Shown: positions 53,957-63,408, counted from the first letter of the stretch. The stretch is 64,000 nt of DNA from JACQAP01 sp035275265 (GCA_035275265.1 DATENC010000031.1:1-64000), one strand, 5' to 3'. Notes: a model not told the origin generated them from the letters alone. Numbers and translations are program-made.

Positions 53957-56113
53957 TCAGAACACTTTCTTGAGCTTTTCCTTGAGCTGTTCCTTGAGTT
54001 TATCCTCCGGGTTCTGAGGTGACGCCGATTCCTCGCCCGTGGCGGGCGCGGTTTCCCCGGCCGGTTTTTTCGCTCCCGGCAACCGGGACTTGAGCTCATC
54101 TTCGAGTTTGTCTTTGAGTTCTTCTTTTTTTTCTTCAAATTTCTGCTTGGCGCTATCGGAGAACATCGAGCCGAACTCGAGTTTGTATTTGAGTGCAGCG
54201 AAGGGGCCCGAAACGTGTACGGGCACGGTCAGCCCTTTGAGGTCGTCTAATTCCTTGCCTCCCTGCCCGGTGCTGGTTGCCACAACCGCCGCCTTCGTCA
54301 GGTAATTCAGGCTGCCCTCGGCGATATTGATGTCACCCTCGCCAGTCAGGCGCAGGAACGGCGATTTCAGCAGAAAATCGTTGTTGTGCGCCACGCCTTG
54401 ACGGATCAGGAAACTGGCGCTCAACTCGGAAAAATCGGTCTTTTCACCGGCGACTGCGGGCTGCTCGGTTTCGCGCGCCCCGCCGGTGAACGTTGCTTTG
54501 GCTTTGCGCAGTGACTGCGCCAGGTTGATGCCTTTGAGCGCTCCGTCCTTGACGTTCATCGCTGCGGTCCCGTTGAGCGACTGCTTGATCGCGCTCGCGG
54601 TGTTGCCGATCGCGGTGACATCCAGCGCAACGCTACCGTGTCCCTCGAGCAGATCCTGTTTCAACGCATCGCGCAGCAGCGGCCCGATCGATATGCCGGA
54701 GAGGTTCTGCCTGATTGCGAGCTGATTGTTGTTGGCGTTGACCGAAGCCGTGCCCTTGACGCTGCCCTGATAGAGGTTGGCCGACAGCGGATTCACCTCC
54801 AGCCTGCCCCCCTTGGCCTTGACGTCCATCCGTGCGTTCTGCACCTTGACGTTAGAGACGATCAGGTCATCGACGCGCAGGCTCCCTGCCAGATTGAGTT
54901 TCTTGATCGGCGAAAAATCGATCGGTTGTTCGGCCTGCGGGGACGCTACCGGTACGGTACTCGCGGTCCCTGTCTCCGCGGGTGGTAAATAGCGGTCCAC
55001 GTTGAGCTTGTCAATTGCGATATCGAAACGGGTGAACGGCGCCGCAAAGTCGGTCACGCCGACTTTGGCTTTGATGTTGCTTTCATCGAAGCGGGTGGTC
55101 AGATCGGCGTCCACCGCCTTTTTCTCCAGATCAGCCCGCACGGTGCCCGCCAGCGGCACGGTCAGCTTCTTCATGGGCAACGCCGGCGAGGCCACGTCGA
55201 ACTCACCGGCAAGCTTCGGAAGTTCGAACAATTGCGTTTCGAAATCGGCCACGATCGGCGTCGAAAGTGTGCCCTTGACCGCGTTGTCAGCCTGCCTGGC
55301 GTCCACGGTGATCAGGAATTCGCCGACCTGCAGATTCTTGGCCGAACCCTCGACGCCAGAGAGTTTGATATTCAGCAGAGCTTCGAGTTGGGGTCCGTTC
55401 GTGTTGATCGAGGCAGTCAGCGTCGCCACAGAGAATTTTTGACTCTGCGGATCGGCCATAAGGTCCCCTGCGGCCTGCAGTTTCACCTCTATCTTCGGTT
55501 GCGATGCTGAGAATGCCGCAGACAGGTCGAATTTGAGCGGTACCCCAGGGGCCAAACGGCCGGTCTCCAAGTTAAGGTCGGAAACCGTGTACTCGGCGCC
55601 GGCCGCCTCGTCCTTCCAACTCACCGCGGCCTTGCTCACCTTGACGCCATCGATGTCAAACTTGATAGAGGTCGCGGGAGGCGATGCGGGCGGGGATGCG
55701 GGCGCAGCAGATTCCTCAGCTCCAAGGAAATCGGCGAAATTGTTCGTACCGTCCTTGTGCTTGACGAGGTTAACCCGCAATCCATCGAGCTGGATCTGGT
55801 CCACCACCACCTGTTTCGACAGCAGCGGGAGCAGTGCCAACGACACCCGAATCTGCTCCAGTCCAGCAAAATCCTTGTCGCCCCGGAATTCGGACAAGCG
55901 TGTTTTCCCCAATTGCACGCCGACCCTGGGGAACAGCGTCAGCCTGATATCGCCTTCGATGGTGAGCACTCTCTGGGTCTTCTCCTTCACCAGATCGGCT
56001 ACTTGCGCCTTGTACTGATTAGGATCGAAAGTCGCGGCGATGAACGCCAGCACACCGGCAAACAGGACAACCACGGCTCCGACGGCGATCAGGATCCATT
56101 TGAGCAGCTTCAT
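53957..56113 (-). CDS. AsmA family protein
   Basis: 718-residue protein: one N-terminal membrane helix (LLKWILIAVGAVVVLFAGVLAF), AsmA N-terminal region (FDPNQYKAQVADLVKEKTQR), a long repeating beta-groove body and the AsmA_2-type C-terminal domain (SLNGTAAMNVKDGALKGINL). The last 80 residues are Lys/Glu/Asp-rich. AsmA-like proteins bridge the periplasm and move phospholipids to the outer membrane. The ATG at 56113 is chosen so that the membrane helix is N-terminal. 14 nt upstream of mutY, same strand. Confidence 0.9.
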   Translation of the reverse strand: MKLLKWILIAVGAVVVLFAGVLAFIAATFDPNQYKAQVADLVKEKTQRVLTIEGDIRLTLFPRVGVQLGKTRLSEFRGDKDFAGLEQIRVSLALLPLLSKQVVVDQIQLDGLRVNLVKHKDGTNNFADFLGAEESAAPASPPASPPATSIKFDIDGVKVSKAAVSWKDEAAGAEYTVSDLNLETGRLAPGVPLKFDLSAAFSASQPKIEVKLQAAGDLMADPQSQKFSVATLTASINTNGPQLEALLNIKLSGVEGSAKNLQVGEFLITVDARQADNAVKGTLSTPIVADFETQLFELPKLAGEFDVASPALPMKKLTVPLAGTVRADLEKKAVDADLTTRFDESNIKAKVGVTDFAAPFTRFDIAIDKLNVDRYLPPAETGTASTVPVASPQAEQPIDFSPIKKLNLAGSLRVDDLIVSNVKVQNARMDVKAKGGRLEVNPLSANLYQGSVKGTASVNANNNQLAIRQNLSGISIGPLLRDALKQDLLEGHGSVALDVTAIGNTASAIKQSLNGTAAMNVKDGALKGINLAQSLRKAKATFTGGARETEQPAVAGEKTDFSELSASFLIRQGVAHNNDFLLKSPFLRLTGEGDINIAEGSLNYLTKAAVVATSTGQGGKELDDLKGLTVPVHVSGPFAALKYKLEFGSMFSDSAKQKFEEKKEELKDKLEDELKSRLPGAKKPAGETAPATGEESASPQNPEDKLKEQLKEKLKKVF

Positions 56114-56211
56114 TCCGGGATCTCCAGTTGATTCGATCTTCCGAAAAGGTTTTTCGCGCAAGGAAATCCGCTGAGAAGGCGAACTTCGGGCGGTTCCAAG
56201 GCAAAGAAAAT

Positions 56212-56232
56212 AAAGCCGCAGCACGCGGCTTT
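56212..56232 (-). terminator. rho-independent terminator after tRNA-Gly
   Basis: AAAGCCGC (56212-56219), loop AGCAC, GCGGCTTT (56225-56232); on the minus strand followed by ATTTTCTTT. It lies 7 nt past the CCA end of the tRNA and separates it from the AsmA-like gene. Confidence 0.82.
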
Positions 56233-56239
56233 ATGTCAG

Positions 56240-56313
56240 TGGAGCGGGTGATGGGAATCGAACCCACGTCTAAAGCTTGGGAAGCTTTCGTTCTACCATT
56301 GAACTACACCCGC
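56240..56313 (-). tRNA. tRNA-Gly, anticodon CCC
   Basis: 74 nt on the minus strand with encoded CCA. Acceptor stem GCGGGTG/CACCCGC, anticodon stem AAAGC/GCTTT with loop TTCCCAA (anticodon CCC, reading GGG), and T-loop GTTCGATTC. It stands alone. A -10-like TAGAAT lies about 12 nt upstream of the 5' end, without a clear -35. Confidence 0.95.
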
Positions 56314-56513
56314 AAACGCTGCTGATTCTACGACAATTTTGCGAGGCTGCTCCACGGGAGGCACAACTACCTGGCGAGAACCTCGAAACTCGCCACACAG
56401 CACGACGGTCCCCCGCCCGCGAGTGCCCGCAGGTTGTGTCCGACCGTGCGGTGCCATTGCCCGCGATGACGTGCTAGCATGGGCCTGATAACTGATCCAC
56501 CCGACTTCTTGAA

Positions 56514-56717
56514 GTGATTGCGCTTACGATCAACGGCCTATCGCGGTCGTTCCCTGGTCCCTTGAGCATTGCCGGTCTCATCGAAGAACTGGAACTCAAG
56601 GGTAAGCGCATTGCACTGGAGCGCAACGGCGAAATCGTGCCCCGCAGCGAGTTTGCTCAGGTCGCGCTCGCCGACGGTGACGCGCTCGAAATCGTCGTGG
56701 CGGTTGGGGGTGGATGA
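56514..56717 (+). CDS. thiS: sulfur carrier protein ThiS
   Basis: 67-residue ubiquitin-like protein ending in the required Gly-Gly (VVAVGGG). Its C-terminal thiocarboxylate donates sulfur to the thiazole ring. GTG start at 56514. Followed by thiG. The 200 nt upstream hold no recognisable TPP riboswitch. Confidence 0.93.
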   Translation: MIALTINGLSRSFPGPLSIAGLIEELELKGKRIALERNGEIVPRSEFAQVALADGDALEIVVAVGGG

Positions 56718-56837
56718 TAGATGTAAGGGCAAGAATGGAGGAACGAGGGAGCTAAGCCTTAACAACTGCAACGTTTCCTTAATTCACTCGTTCACCCCTC
56801 AGCAGCCTCTAACCAGACACCAGTTATCTCGTTATCT

Positions 56838-57641
56838 ATGGATCAGTTGGTCATAGCCGGTAAACCCTACACTTCCCGTCTGCTTGTCGGCACCGGCAAG
56901 TATCGGGACTTCGCGCAGACGCGCGCGGCAGTCGAGGCCAGCGGCGCAGATATCGTGACCGTGGCAATTCGCCGCACCAACATCGGCCAGAACCCGAACG
57001 AACCCAATCTGCTCGACGCGCTGCCGCCGTCGCACTACACCATCCTGCCCAACACCGCCGGGTGCTACAGCGCGCAGGACGCAGTGCGTACGCTGCGTCT
57101 GGCGCGTGAACTGCTTGATGGCCACCAGCTGGTGAAGCTCGAGGTGTTGGGCGATCCGCACACGCTGTATCCCAACATGGTCGAAACCCTCGCCGCCGCC
57201 GAGACTCTGGTGAAAGAAGACTTCAAAGTCATGGTATACACCTCCGATGATCCGATCCTTGCCAAGCGCCTGGAGGAAATCGGCTGCGTCGCGGTGATGC
57301 CCCTGGCCTCACTTATCGGTTCCGGGATGGGCATCCTCAACCCATGGAACCTTCAGATCATCGTCTGCAATGCCAAGGTGCCGGTGCTGGTAGACGCCGG
57401 CGTGGGCACGGCCTCCGACGCGGCTATCGCAATGGAGCTGGGTTGCGACGGGGTATTGATGAACACGGCAATCGCGACGGCGCGCGACCCGGTACTGATG
57501 GCATCGGCGATGAAAAAAGCGGTCGAGGCCGGGCGTGAGGCTTTTCTCGCCGGACGCATGCCGAAAAAGCTCTACTCCGCCGCGCCTTCGTCACCGACTG
57601 CCGGGGTCATCGGCACCGTCTCCAAGGACAAAGCAGCCTGA
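56838..57641 (+). CDS. thiG: thiazole synthase ThiG
   Basis: 267-residue TIM-barrel enzyme forming the thiamine thiazole from DXP, dehydroglycine and ThiS thiocarboxylate. Schiff-base lysine in VKLEVLGDP, and LIGSGMGILNPWNLQI, VLVDAGVGTASDAAIAMELG. 120 nt after thiS. Confidence 0.97.
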   Translation: MDQLVIAGKPYTSRLLVGTGKYRDFAQTRAAVEASGADIVTVAIRRTNIGQNPNEPNLLDALPPSHYTILPNTAGCYSAQDAVRTLRLARELLDGHQLVKLEVLGDPHTLYPNMVETLAAAETLVKEDFKVMVYTSDDPILAKRLEEIGCVAVMPLASLIGSGMGILNPWNLQIIVCNAKVPVLVDAGVGTASDAAIAMELGCDGVLMNTAIATARDPVLMASAMKKAVEAGREAFLAGRMPKKLYSAAPSSPTAGVIGTVSKDKAA

Positions 57642-57679
57642 AGGCTTCGCCGCCGTGGCATGTTGGCACGGTTTATTCA

Positions 57680-58405
57680 GTGAACCATCCTGACACTCGG
57701 CCGCACATCCGTAGCTTCGTGCTGCGTCAAGGCCGCGTTTCCAACGCACAGCGCCGCGCCGTGCAAACACTGCTGCCTACGTTCGGCATCCCGTATGCTC
57801 CGGCACAACTGGATCTTGATGCGGTGTTCGGGCGGCCGGCACCGAAAATTGTGGAGATCGGCTTCGGCATGGGTGAAACGACGGCCCAGCTCGCCTTAGC
57901 GCACCAGTACAACGATTACCTCGGAATCGAGGTGCATACGCCCGGCGTCGGCAGCCTGCTGCGGCTGATCGAGGCCCACGCGCTTGCCAACGTGCGCATC
58001 ATTCAACACGACGCCGTTGAAGTGTTGCACCACATGATCGCGGCCGACAGCCTCAGCGCCATCCACGTCTTCTTTCCCGATCCTTGGCCGAAGAAGCGCC
58101 ACCACAAACGCCGATTGATCCAGCCGCCGATCGTGCACCTGCTTGCCAGTCGGCTGCGACCCGGGGGCTATATGCACCTAGCGACTGACTGGGAGGACTA
58201 TGCGTTGCAGATCCTCCAGGTCTTGTCCGCCGAAGCGCAGCTCGACAACACTGTTGAGAATTTTGCAGCACGTCCTCCTTCCCGCCCACTCACCAAGTTC
58301 GAGACGCGCGGGCTCAAGCTCGGCCATCGGGTGTGGGATCTGGTTTTCAAGCGGAACGCTGCAGCCGTGCGCGGGAGAAATCAAGTCAAGGCCGGGGTCC
58401 GATAG
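57680..58405 (+). CDS. trmB: tRNA (guanine-N7)-methyltransferase TrmB
   Basis: Makes m7G46 in tRNA. 241 residues: SAM loop EIGFGMGETTAQLA, FFPDPWPKKRHHKRRLIQ catalytic/substrate region and TDWEDYA. GTG start at 57680, shortly after thiG. The 3' end overlaps the stop of the convergent enolase-superfamily gene by 25 nt. Confidence 0.96.
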   Translation: MNHPDTRPHIRSFVLRQGRVSNAQRRAVQTLLPTFGIPYAPAQLDLDAVFGRPAPKIVEIGFGMGETTAQLALAHQYNDYLGIEVHTPGVGSLLRLIEAHALANVRIIQHDAVEVLHHMIAADSLSAIHVFFPDPWPKKRHHKRRLIQPPIVHLLASRLRPGGYMHLATDWEDYALQILQVLSAEAQLDNTVENFAARPPSRPLTKFETRGLKLGHRVWDLVFKRNAAAVRGRNQVKAGVR

Positions 58406-59559
58406 ATCGTCCTGCCTTTCACCCGGATCTCCGTGTCTACCAAATAAGACCTCAGCGCTACCGGATCGACTTCCATCCCCAACCCTGGCGCGTCCGGCAC
58501 GTGCACCTGCCCGTTGCCGTCGGGCAGCAGATGCGTGCGGGTGATCGCCAGCGCGAGGGCCTTCGGCTCTGCTGGATACTCGCAGATCACATGGTTCTTC
58601 AGCCCGGCGTAAGGCTGTAGCGAAGCCGAGAGAGCGAGATGCGACGTAAAGGTGTGATTGACGTACGTGACGCCCTTGGCGTTCGCGTAATCCGCTACCT
58701 GCTTAGCCACCGATATGCCGCCAATGCGCCCGGCGTCTATCTGCACGTACTTCAACCCGGCGTGGTCGATCATGTGTTTGGCCATATGGAAGTTGTGCGA
58801 ACCTTCGCCGCCCGCCATGCCGACCGGACCGCTTTCCAGGGAGAGGGCGCAATACTCGTCGAGCGCACCGGAAACAAACGGCTCCTCCAGCCAAGTGGCT
58901 CGTGCACGTATCAGCGAGGCGAGCCTCTTGCGCGCCGCACCGACGTCCGTATTCCAGACGGTGCCAGCGTCTACCAGCAGAATGCCATCCTCCCCGAGGC
59001 CCTCGCGTGCCGCGGCGACCTGCTCCTCGTCCGCCTGAACCGAACCGTGACCGTAGCGCCCCCAACCGAACTTGGCGGCACGAAATCCCTTTGTGCGCGC
59101 AGCAAGCGCCTTCGCCCGCGTCTCGTCCGGGGTGTCGCCGAACAACACCGAAAAGTAAGGCGTCTTGGCAAACGGCTTGTGCCATCCCAACAGCTTCCAA
59201 ACCGGCTCCCCGAACGTCTTGCCGAGCAAATCCCACAGTGCCATGTCGATACCGGACAGCGTATGGTCAGCCTGAAGCAGATCGAGACTGTTGGCGCGCA
59301 CCGCATCGCCGATCTTGCGGATATCATCCGGAGAATCGCAATTCGCGCCGAGCACCGAGTCCTGTACCGGTTTGCAGGCGGAATGCGACATGGGGCACAC
59401 CAGGCTCGCAATGGAAGGGAGCGGCGCGGCCTCGCATTCACCCCACCCTACTTGATCACCCGCAACGACCCTGACCAGCAGGGCATCCTGGCTGCCGTCG
59501 CCGATGTCCAATATCTCCGGCATGGACAGGTAGAAAGCGTCCACCGCTTCGATTTTCAC
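58381..59559 (-). CDS. mandelate racemase/muconate-lactonizing (enolase superfamily) enzyme
   Basis: 392-residue protein with the two-domain enolase fold. Metal-ligand positions look present: Asp in LLVDAGTVW, Glu in WLEEPF, Glu in GGEGSHN. The KxK acid/base motif region reads AAKFGWGRYG, so the second Lys is replaced by Gly and the chemistry may use other residues; a late VNHTFTSH may provide a His. The substrate cannot be predicted; a sugar-acid dehydratase is a reasonable guess. It has no pathway neighbours, lying between trmB and hemW. Confidence 0.85.
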   Translation of the reverse strand: MKIEAVDAFYLSMPEILDIGDGSQDALLVRVVAGDQVGWGECEAAPLPSIASLVCPMSHSACKPVQDSVLGANCDSPDDIRKIGDAVRANSLDLLQADHTLSGIDMALWDLLGKTFGEPVWKLLGWHKPFAKTPYFSVLFGDTPDETRAKALAARTKGFRAAKFGWGRYGHGSVQADEEQVAAAREGLGEDGILLVDAGTVWNTDVGAARKRLASLIRARATWLEEPFVSGALDEYCALSLESGPVGMAGGEGSHNFHMAKHMIDHAGLKYVQIDAGRIGGISVAKQVADYANAKGVTYVNHTFTSHLALSASLQPYAGLKNHVICEYPAEPKALALAITRTHLLPDGNGQVHVPDAPGLGMEVDPVALRSYLVDTEIRVKGRTIYRTPALT

Positions 59560-59580
59560 GGTCTCCTCCGTTTCTTCCCT

Positions 59581-60753
59581 TCAACCTGCGCCCAGAAAAA
59601 TCTGCAGCAGATCGTTCAAGAATCGCTGGCCGCGCAGCGTCGGCCGCACGCGCGCGTGATCGCGCTCGATGAACCCCGATTTCTGTGCAGCGTCCAGCGG
59701 TTTGCGCAATACATGGATCGGCAATCCGACGCGCTCCGGGAACAGGCGCAGCTCGAAGCCATCAATGAGCCGCAGCGCATTCATCATGAACTCGAATGGC
59801 AGCTCTTCGGCCGCAAGCCGGTGTTCCCGCTGAACCGGCACACCGGCGGCCATTTTTTCGAGGTAGTCGCGCGGTTGCTTGACGCGCATCTGTCGCAGGA
59901 TGCAGTCGGCGAACGAGAGCTTGCTGTGCGCCCCTGCGCCGACGCCGAGATAATCGCCGAAGGACCAGTAGTTGAGGTTGTGCCGGGCCGCACGCCCTGC
60001 CCGCGCGAACGCGGAAGTTTCGTAGTGCCGGTAGCCTGCGGAGGCCAGCCGCGTTTCAATGGCGTCCTGCATGTCGGCCGCCACGTCATGGTCCGGGATA
60101 GGCGGTGGGTGCCGATGGAAATAGGTATTCGGCTCGATGGTCAGCTGATAGGCGGACACATGCGTGGGCCCAAAGCCGATGGCCGTGTCGAAATCGGCTA
60201 AGGCCTGTTCTACGGTCTGGCCCGGCAGCGCGTACATGAGATCCAGGTTGAAGTTGTCAAAACTTGTCTGCGCGATCTCGATCGCGGCGCGAGCCTGAAC
60301 TCCATCGTGAATTCGGCCAAGCGCTTTCAAATGCGCGGGATGGAAACTCTGAATGCCGATCGACAGCCGATTGACGCCAGCGGCACGGAAATCGGCGAAC
60401 TTCTGCGCTTCGAAGGTTCCCGGGTTTGCCTCCAGCGTTATCTCGGCCTCCGGCGCGAGCGGCAGCCTTGCCCGAATTGCCGACAAAAGGTCATCCAGTG
60501 CGCGCGCTGATAACAGCGAGGGCGTGCCGCCGCCGAAGAAAACCGTGTGTACCGCCCTGCCCCAGACTTGCGGCAGCGCCAGTTCCAGGTCGGCAATCAA
60601 GGATGCGACATAGTCGCGTTCCGGTATGTCGCCCTTTACCTCGTGGGAATTGAAGTCGCAATACGGACACTTGCGCACGCACCACGGGATATGAACGTAC
60701 AAGGACAAGGGCGGCAGCACCGCGAGAGCCACTGTCGTGGCCGGATTTTTCAA
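59581..60753 (-). CDS. hemW: radical SAM heme chaperone HemW
   Basis: HemN-related protein of about 390 residues with radical SAM motif CVRKCPYCDF, GGGTPSLL and the HNLNYW motif typical of HemW rather than of true HemN. HemW binds heme and inserts it into respiratory enzymes. The N-terminal start is uncertain: TTG 60753 is used here; an ATG at 60834 would overlap the upstream gene by 38 nt, and a GTG nearer LPPLSLYVHIPWC is possible. Confidence 0.9.
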   Translation of the reverse strand: MKNPATTVALAVLPPLSLYVHIPWCVRKCPYCDFNSHEVKGDIPERDYVASLIADLELALPQVWGRAVHTVFFGGGTPSLLSARALDDLLSAIRARLPLAPEAEITLEANPGTFEAQKFADFRAAGVNRLSIGIQSFHPAHLKALGRIHDGVQARAAIEIAQTSFDNFNLDLMYALPGQTVEQALADFDTAIGFGPTHVSAYQLTIEPNTYFHRHPPPIPDHDVAADMQDAIETRLASAGYRHYETSAFARAGRAARHNLNYWSFGDYLGVGAGAHSKLSFADCILRQMRVKQPRDYLEKMAAGVPVQREHRLAAEELPFEFMMNALRLIDGFELRLFPERVGLPIHVLRKPLDAAQKSGFIERDHARVRPTLRGQRFLNDLLQIFLGAG

Positions 60754-60796
60754 CTGCAGGATTGGGCCCTCGATGCGCGCGCCGTACTGGCTTTTT

Positions 60797-61114
60797 CTAA
60801 GGAGTTGCGCGCAGCCGGTGCAGCAGATCGGCAAACAATTTTGTCAATGGCGCGACGGCCGTGAACAGCATGGCACCACGATAGCCCAAGCGCAGCGCAC
60901 GGCTTGGTCCGGCCACCGCAAGCACACCGAGTATCAGGGCCGCACGCAACGGCCGCGTCTTGACGAGACGGTATGTGCGAAGCGCGAGATTGGCGAACCA
61001 CAGCGACGGACGCAGCCTGGATGCGACGGCAGCAACCTGGGCGCGCTGCGTCGCGGCGCGCACGATCAATTCCTCGCGGCGGCTCACGATTTCTGAAATT
61101 CTTGAGGATATCAT
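60797..61114 (-). CDS. YqjK-like protein
   Basis: 105-residue basic protein with one hydrophobic helix (about 58-70) and N-terminal helical, Arg-rich part (RREELIVRAATQRAQVAAV). It is the third member of a YqjD-YqjE-YqjK-like trio and overlaps the YqjE-like gene by ATGA. Function not known. Confidence 0.7.
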   Translation of the reverse strand: MISSRISEIVSRREELIVRAATQRAQVAAVASRLRPSLWFANLALRTYRLVKTRPLRAALILGVLAVAGPSRALRLGYRGAMLFTAVAPLTKLFADLLHRLRATP

Positions 61115-61518
61115 CGTGAATTGAGCTGCCTGCGATCCTTCGCCAGTTCGTCAAGGCTCGCCTTGAACAACGGCGGCCTGGCCTTGGCTCTTGCAATAAA
61201 TACCAGCACTGCAATCACGGCAAGCAACATGAAGGTCAGCGCCAGTCCGGCCGCTGCCAGCACACGGTTCGACTCCCAGAACACGGCGATTAGTGCAATA
61301 GCCGAGAGGATGACGCCGGTGAACGCGAAGAACATGGCCACCAGCCCCCACACCAGAAGCGACACCAATCTGGCAAATTGCTCTTCGACTTCGGTGCTTA
61401 TGAGCTCGATACGGGTATGGGCAATGTCGACCAGCGTTACCAACAGTGCCTTGAGCGAATCGAATAGGCCGACTTGTAGACCCTCCTCCGGCGCAACCGC
61501 CTTATCACGTTCATCCAT
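61111..61518 (-). CDS. YqjE-like phage-holin-fold membrane protein
   Basis: 135-residue protein with an amphipathic N-terminus and two membrane helices (LVWGLVAMFFAFTGVILSAI, LALTFMLLAVIAVLVFIA), matching the YqjE/Holin_3_6 superfamily. Name aside, not a lysis protein; this trio is linked to stationary phase and stress in enterics. Confidence 0.8.
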   Translation of the reverse strand: MDERDKAVAPEEGLQVGLFDSLKALLVTLVDIAHTRIELISTEVEEQFARLVSLLVWGLVAMFFAFTGVILSAIALIAVFWESNRVLAAAGLALTFMLLAVIAVLVFIARAKARPPLFKASLDELAKDRRQLNSR

Positions 61519-61527
61519 GCGCGTGCA

Positions 61528-61833
61528 CTACTTACGGCTGATCAGAAGGCCGATCAGGACTCCCACACCCGCAGCGATACCCACTGCGGCCCACGGATTC
61601 TCTCGCACGTAATCGTCGGCGGCCTTTGCGGCTTCACGGCTATGCTCGGCGGCCAGATGCCCGGCGTCGGCGATACCTGCCTTGGCTGCGCGGATGGATT
61701 CCTCCGCACGTGCCCTCGCATTGCTCACCTTTTCTCCCGCCTGGCCGGCGGTCACCCTGACCAATTCCTCGGCATCTGACACCACCAGCCTGAGGTCCTC
61801 TATAAGTTTGTCGGTCGTAATTTCCGTTTTCAT
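61528..61833 (-). CDS. DUF883 family protein (YqjD/ElaB-like)
   Basis: 101-residue protein with a long helix (TDKLIEDLRLVVSDAEELVR...) and a C-terminal glycine-rich membrane segment with VRENPWAAVGIAAGVGVLIG. YqjD/ElaB proteins anchor ribosomes to the membrane in stationary phase. First of the trio; ATG 61833 chosen, ATG 61845 is possible. Confidence 0.87.
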   Translation of the reverse strand: MKTEITTDKLIEDLRLVVSDAEELVRVTAGQAGEKVSNARARAEESIRAAKAGIADAGHLAAEHSREAAKAADDYVRENPWAAVGIAAGVGVLIGLLISRK

Positions 61834-61948
61834 CGAGGGCTCCATGATTCATCAGCATGCATCCTTTAGACACTATGTATACGCCTGTCGGGCAGCGCCA
61901 CGCAAATTATAGTTCCGACGGGCTATGGAGGAATGCGGTGGGGTGCAG

Positions 61949-62539
61949 TCAGCGGCCCCGCTTCAGCGTCTCCACGAGAGCCGCCAAGGCCTTGCCGCGA
62001 TGACTGGCGCGATTCTTTTGTTCCGGCGATAACTCTGCGCCGGTTTTTCCCAACGTCGGGTCGAGGAACAGCGGGTCGTAGCCGAAGCCGCGGGTCCCAC
62101 GGGCTTCGCGCAGAATTTCGCCGTGCCATATGCCCTCGGCGACCAGTGGTTGAGGGTCGTCCCCGTTACGCATCAGCACCATTACGCAGTAGAAATGTCC
62201 CTGGCGATTTTCCTCGGCCTCAAGCATTTCGAGAAGCTTGCGATTGTTGCGCGAATCCGATCTTGGCTCGCCGGCAAAGTGCGCCGAGACTATGCCAGGC
62301 GCACCTCCCAGCGCGTCCACGCAGATGCCGGAATCGTCCGCGAGCGCCGGCAGACCGGTAAGGTGTGCCGCATGGCGCGCCTTGGCAAGCGCGTTCTCGA
62401 TGAAACTGGGGTACGGCTCTTCGGCCTCCGGAACCGCGAGCGTCGATTGAGGAATGATCTCGATGCCAAGCGGCGCGAGGATCTGGCCGATCTCGCGCAC
62501 TTTGCCCGGGTTGTTGCTTGCCAATACCAGTCGTCTCAT
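61949..62539 (-). CDS. rdgB: XTP/dITP diphosphatase (RdgB/HAM1)
   Basis: House-cleaning pyrophosphatase removing ITP/XTP. 196 residues, MRRLVLASNNPGKVREIG at the start, FIENALAKARHAA, ALADDSGICVDALGGAPG and GFGYDPLF. ATG 62539 gives the family N-terminus; 62551 is four codons upstream. Confidence 0.95.
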   Translation of the reverse strand: MRRLVLASNNPGKVREIGQILAPLGIEIIPQSTLAVPEAEEPYPSFIENALAKARHAAHLTGLPALADDSGICVDALGGAPGIVSAHFAGEPRSDSRNNRKLLEMLEAEENRQGHFYCVMVLMRNGDDPQPLVAEGIWHGEILREARGTRGFGYDPLFLDPTLGKTGAELSPEQKNRASHRGKALAALVETLKRGR

Positions 62540-62691
62540 GACATTGAACATTGAAAACTGGACTTGGGAGCCCGGCGTACGCAGGGATCTCGGAGAAGAT
62601 CAAAAAACGTGAAATCCACGACCGTTCCATACCTTCGCCACTGCGTGTTCCCATTCCTGAACTTGCTTTTCTGCGGGCCTCCGCATTGAGG

Positions 62692-63408
62692 TTACATTTC
62701 GAGCGCGGAGCGCTGCGCGGCGATGAGCTGGCGTATGCCTTTTTCAGCCAGATCCAGCATGGCATCCATTTCTTTGCGCGAAAATGGCGCGCCTTCGGCT
62801 GTGCCCTGCACTTCGACCAATCCGCCGGTGCCCGTCATCACCACATTCATATCCGTATCACAGGCAGAATCTTCCGGATAGTCGAGGTCCAGCACTGGCA
62901 CACCCTTATAAACCCCAACGGAGACCGCTGCGACGTGGTCCTGGATCGGCCATTCTCTGATCATTTGTCTTGTCTTGAGGAAGGTCGCCGCATCGTGGAG
63001 AGCAACGAACGCCCCGGTAATGCTCGCCGTGCGCGTGCCACCGTCCGCCTGAATCACGTCGCAATCGATCTGGATGGTGCGCTCACCCAGCAGATTGAGG
63101 CTGGTCACCGCACGTAAGCTGCGTCCGATCAGACGCTGGATTTCCTGAGTACGCCCTGACTGTTTGCCGCGCGCAGCCTCGCGCTCGGTGCGGGTGTTGG
63201 TCGAACGCGGCAGCATGCCGTACTCGGCGGTGAGCCAACCCTGGCCTTTCCCTTTCAGGAATATCGGAACTTTCTCGTCGATACTCGCGGTGCAGATCAC
63301 TTTGGTCTCACCGCACTCGATCAACACCGAACCTTCGGCGTGTCGGGTATAGCCGCGCGTGATGCTGAGCTTTCTCAATTCAACTGGGGAGCGGCCGCTA
63401 GGGCGCAT
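62692..63408 (-). CDS. rph: ribonuclease PH
   Basis: Phosphorolytic 3' tRNA-trimming exonuclease. 238 residues; MRPSGRSPVELRKLSITRGY start, GKGQGWLTAEYGMLPRST, RTASITGAFVAL. AAAGAG six bases before the ATG at 63408 supports the start. Upstream of rdgB on the same strand. Confidence 0.97.
   Translation of the reverse strand: MRPSGRSPVELRKLSITRGYTRHAEGSVLIECGETKVICTASIDEKVPIFLKGKGQGWLTAEYGMLPRSTNTRTEREAARGKQSGRTQEIQRLIGRSLRAVTSLNLLGERTIQIDCDVIQADGGTRTASITGAFVALHDAATFLKTRQMIREWPIQDHVAAVSVGVYKGVPVLDLDYPEDSACDTDMNVVMTGTGGLVEVQGTAEGAPFSRKEMDAMLDLAEKGIRQLIAAQRSALEM

Noticed and set aside
56330..56513. TPP riboswitch upstream of thiS-thiG
   Set aside because: The conserved CUGAGA and ACC-UGA-CCUGAUC blocks are not found.
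57675..57690. TTGGCACGG before trmB, resembling a sigma-54 -24 element
   Set aside because: No GC at the -12 position with correct spacing (ATTC instead), and trmB is a housekeeping gene.
58639..60201. Very long open frame (520 codons) opposite the enolase-superfamily gene and hemW
   Set aside because: It runs antisense across two well-conserved genes and its translation is Arg/His-rich without a recognisable domain; it is a by-product of high-GC codon usage.
61111..61518. Holin annotation hinting at prophage
   Set aside because: The gene belongs to a YqjD-YqjE-YqjK-like chromosomal trio; no other phage genes are near.
62571..62586. Imperfect palindrome CCCGGCGTACGCAGGG between rdgB and rph, REP-like
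   Set aside because: Only one copy noticed in the window, so a dispersed repeat cannot be supported.
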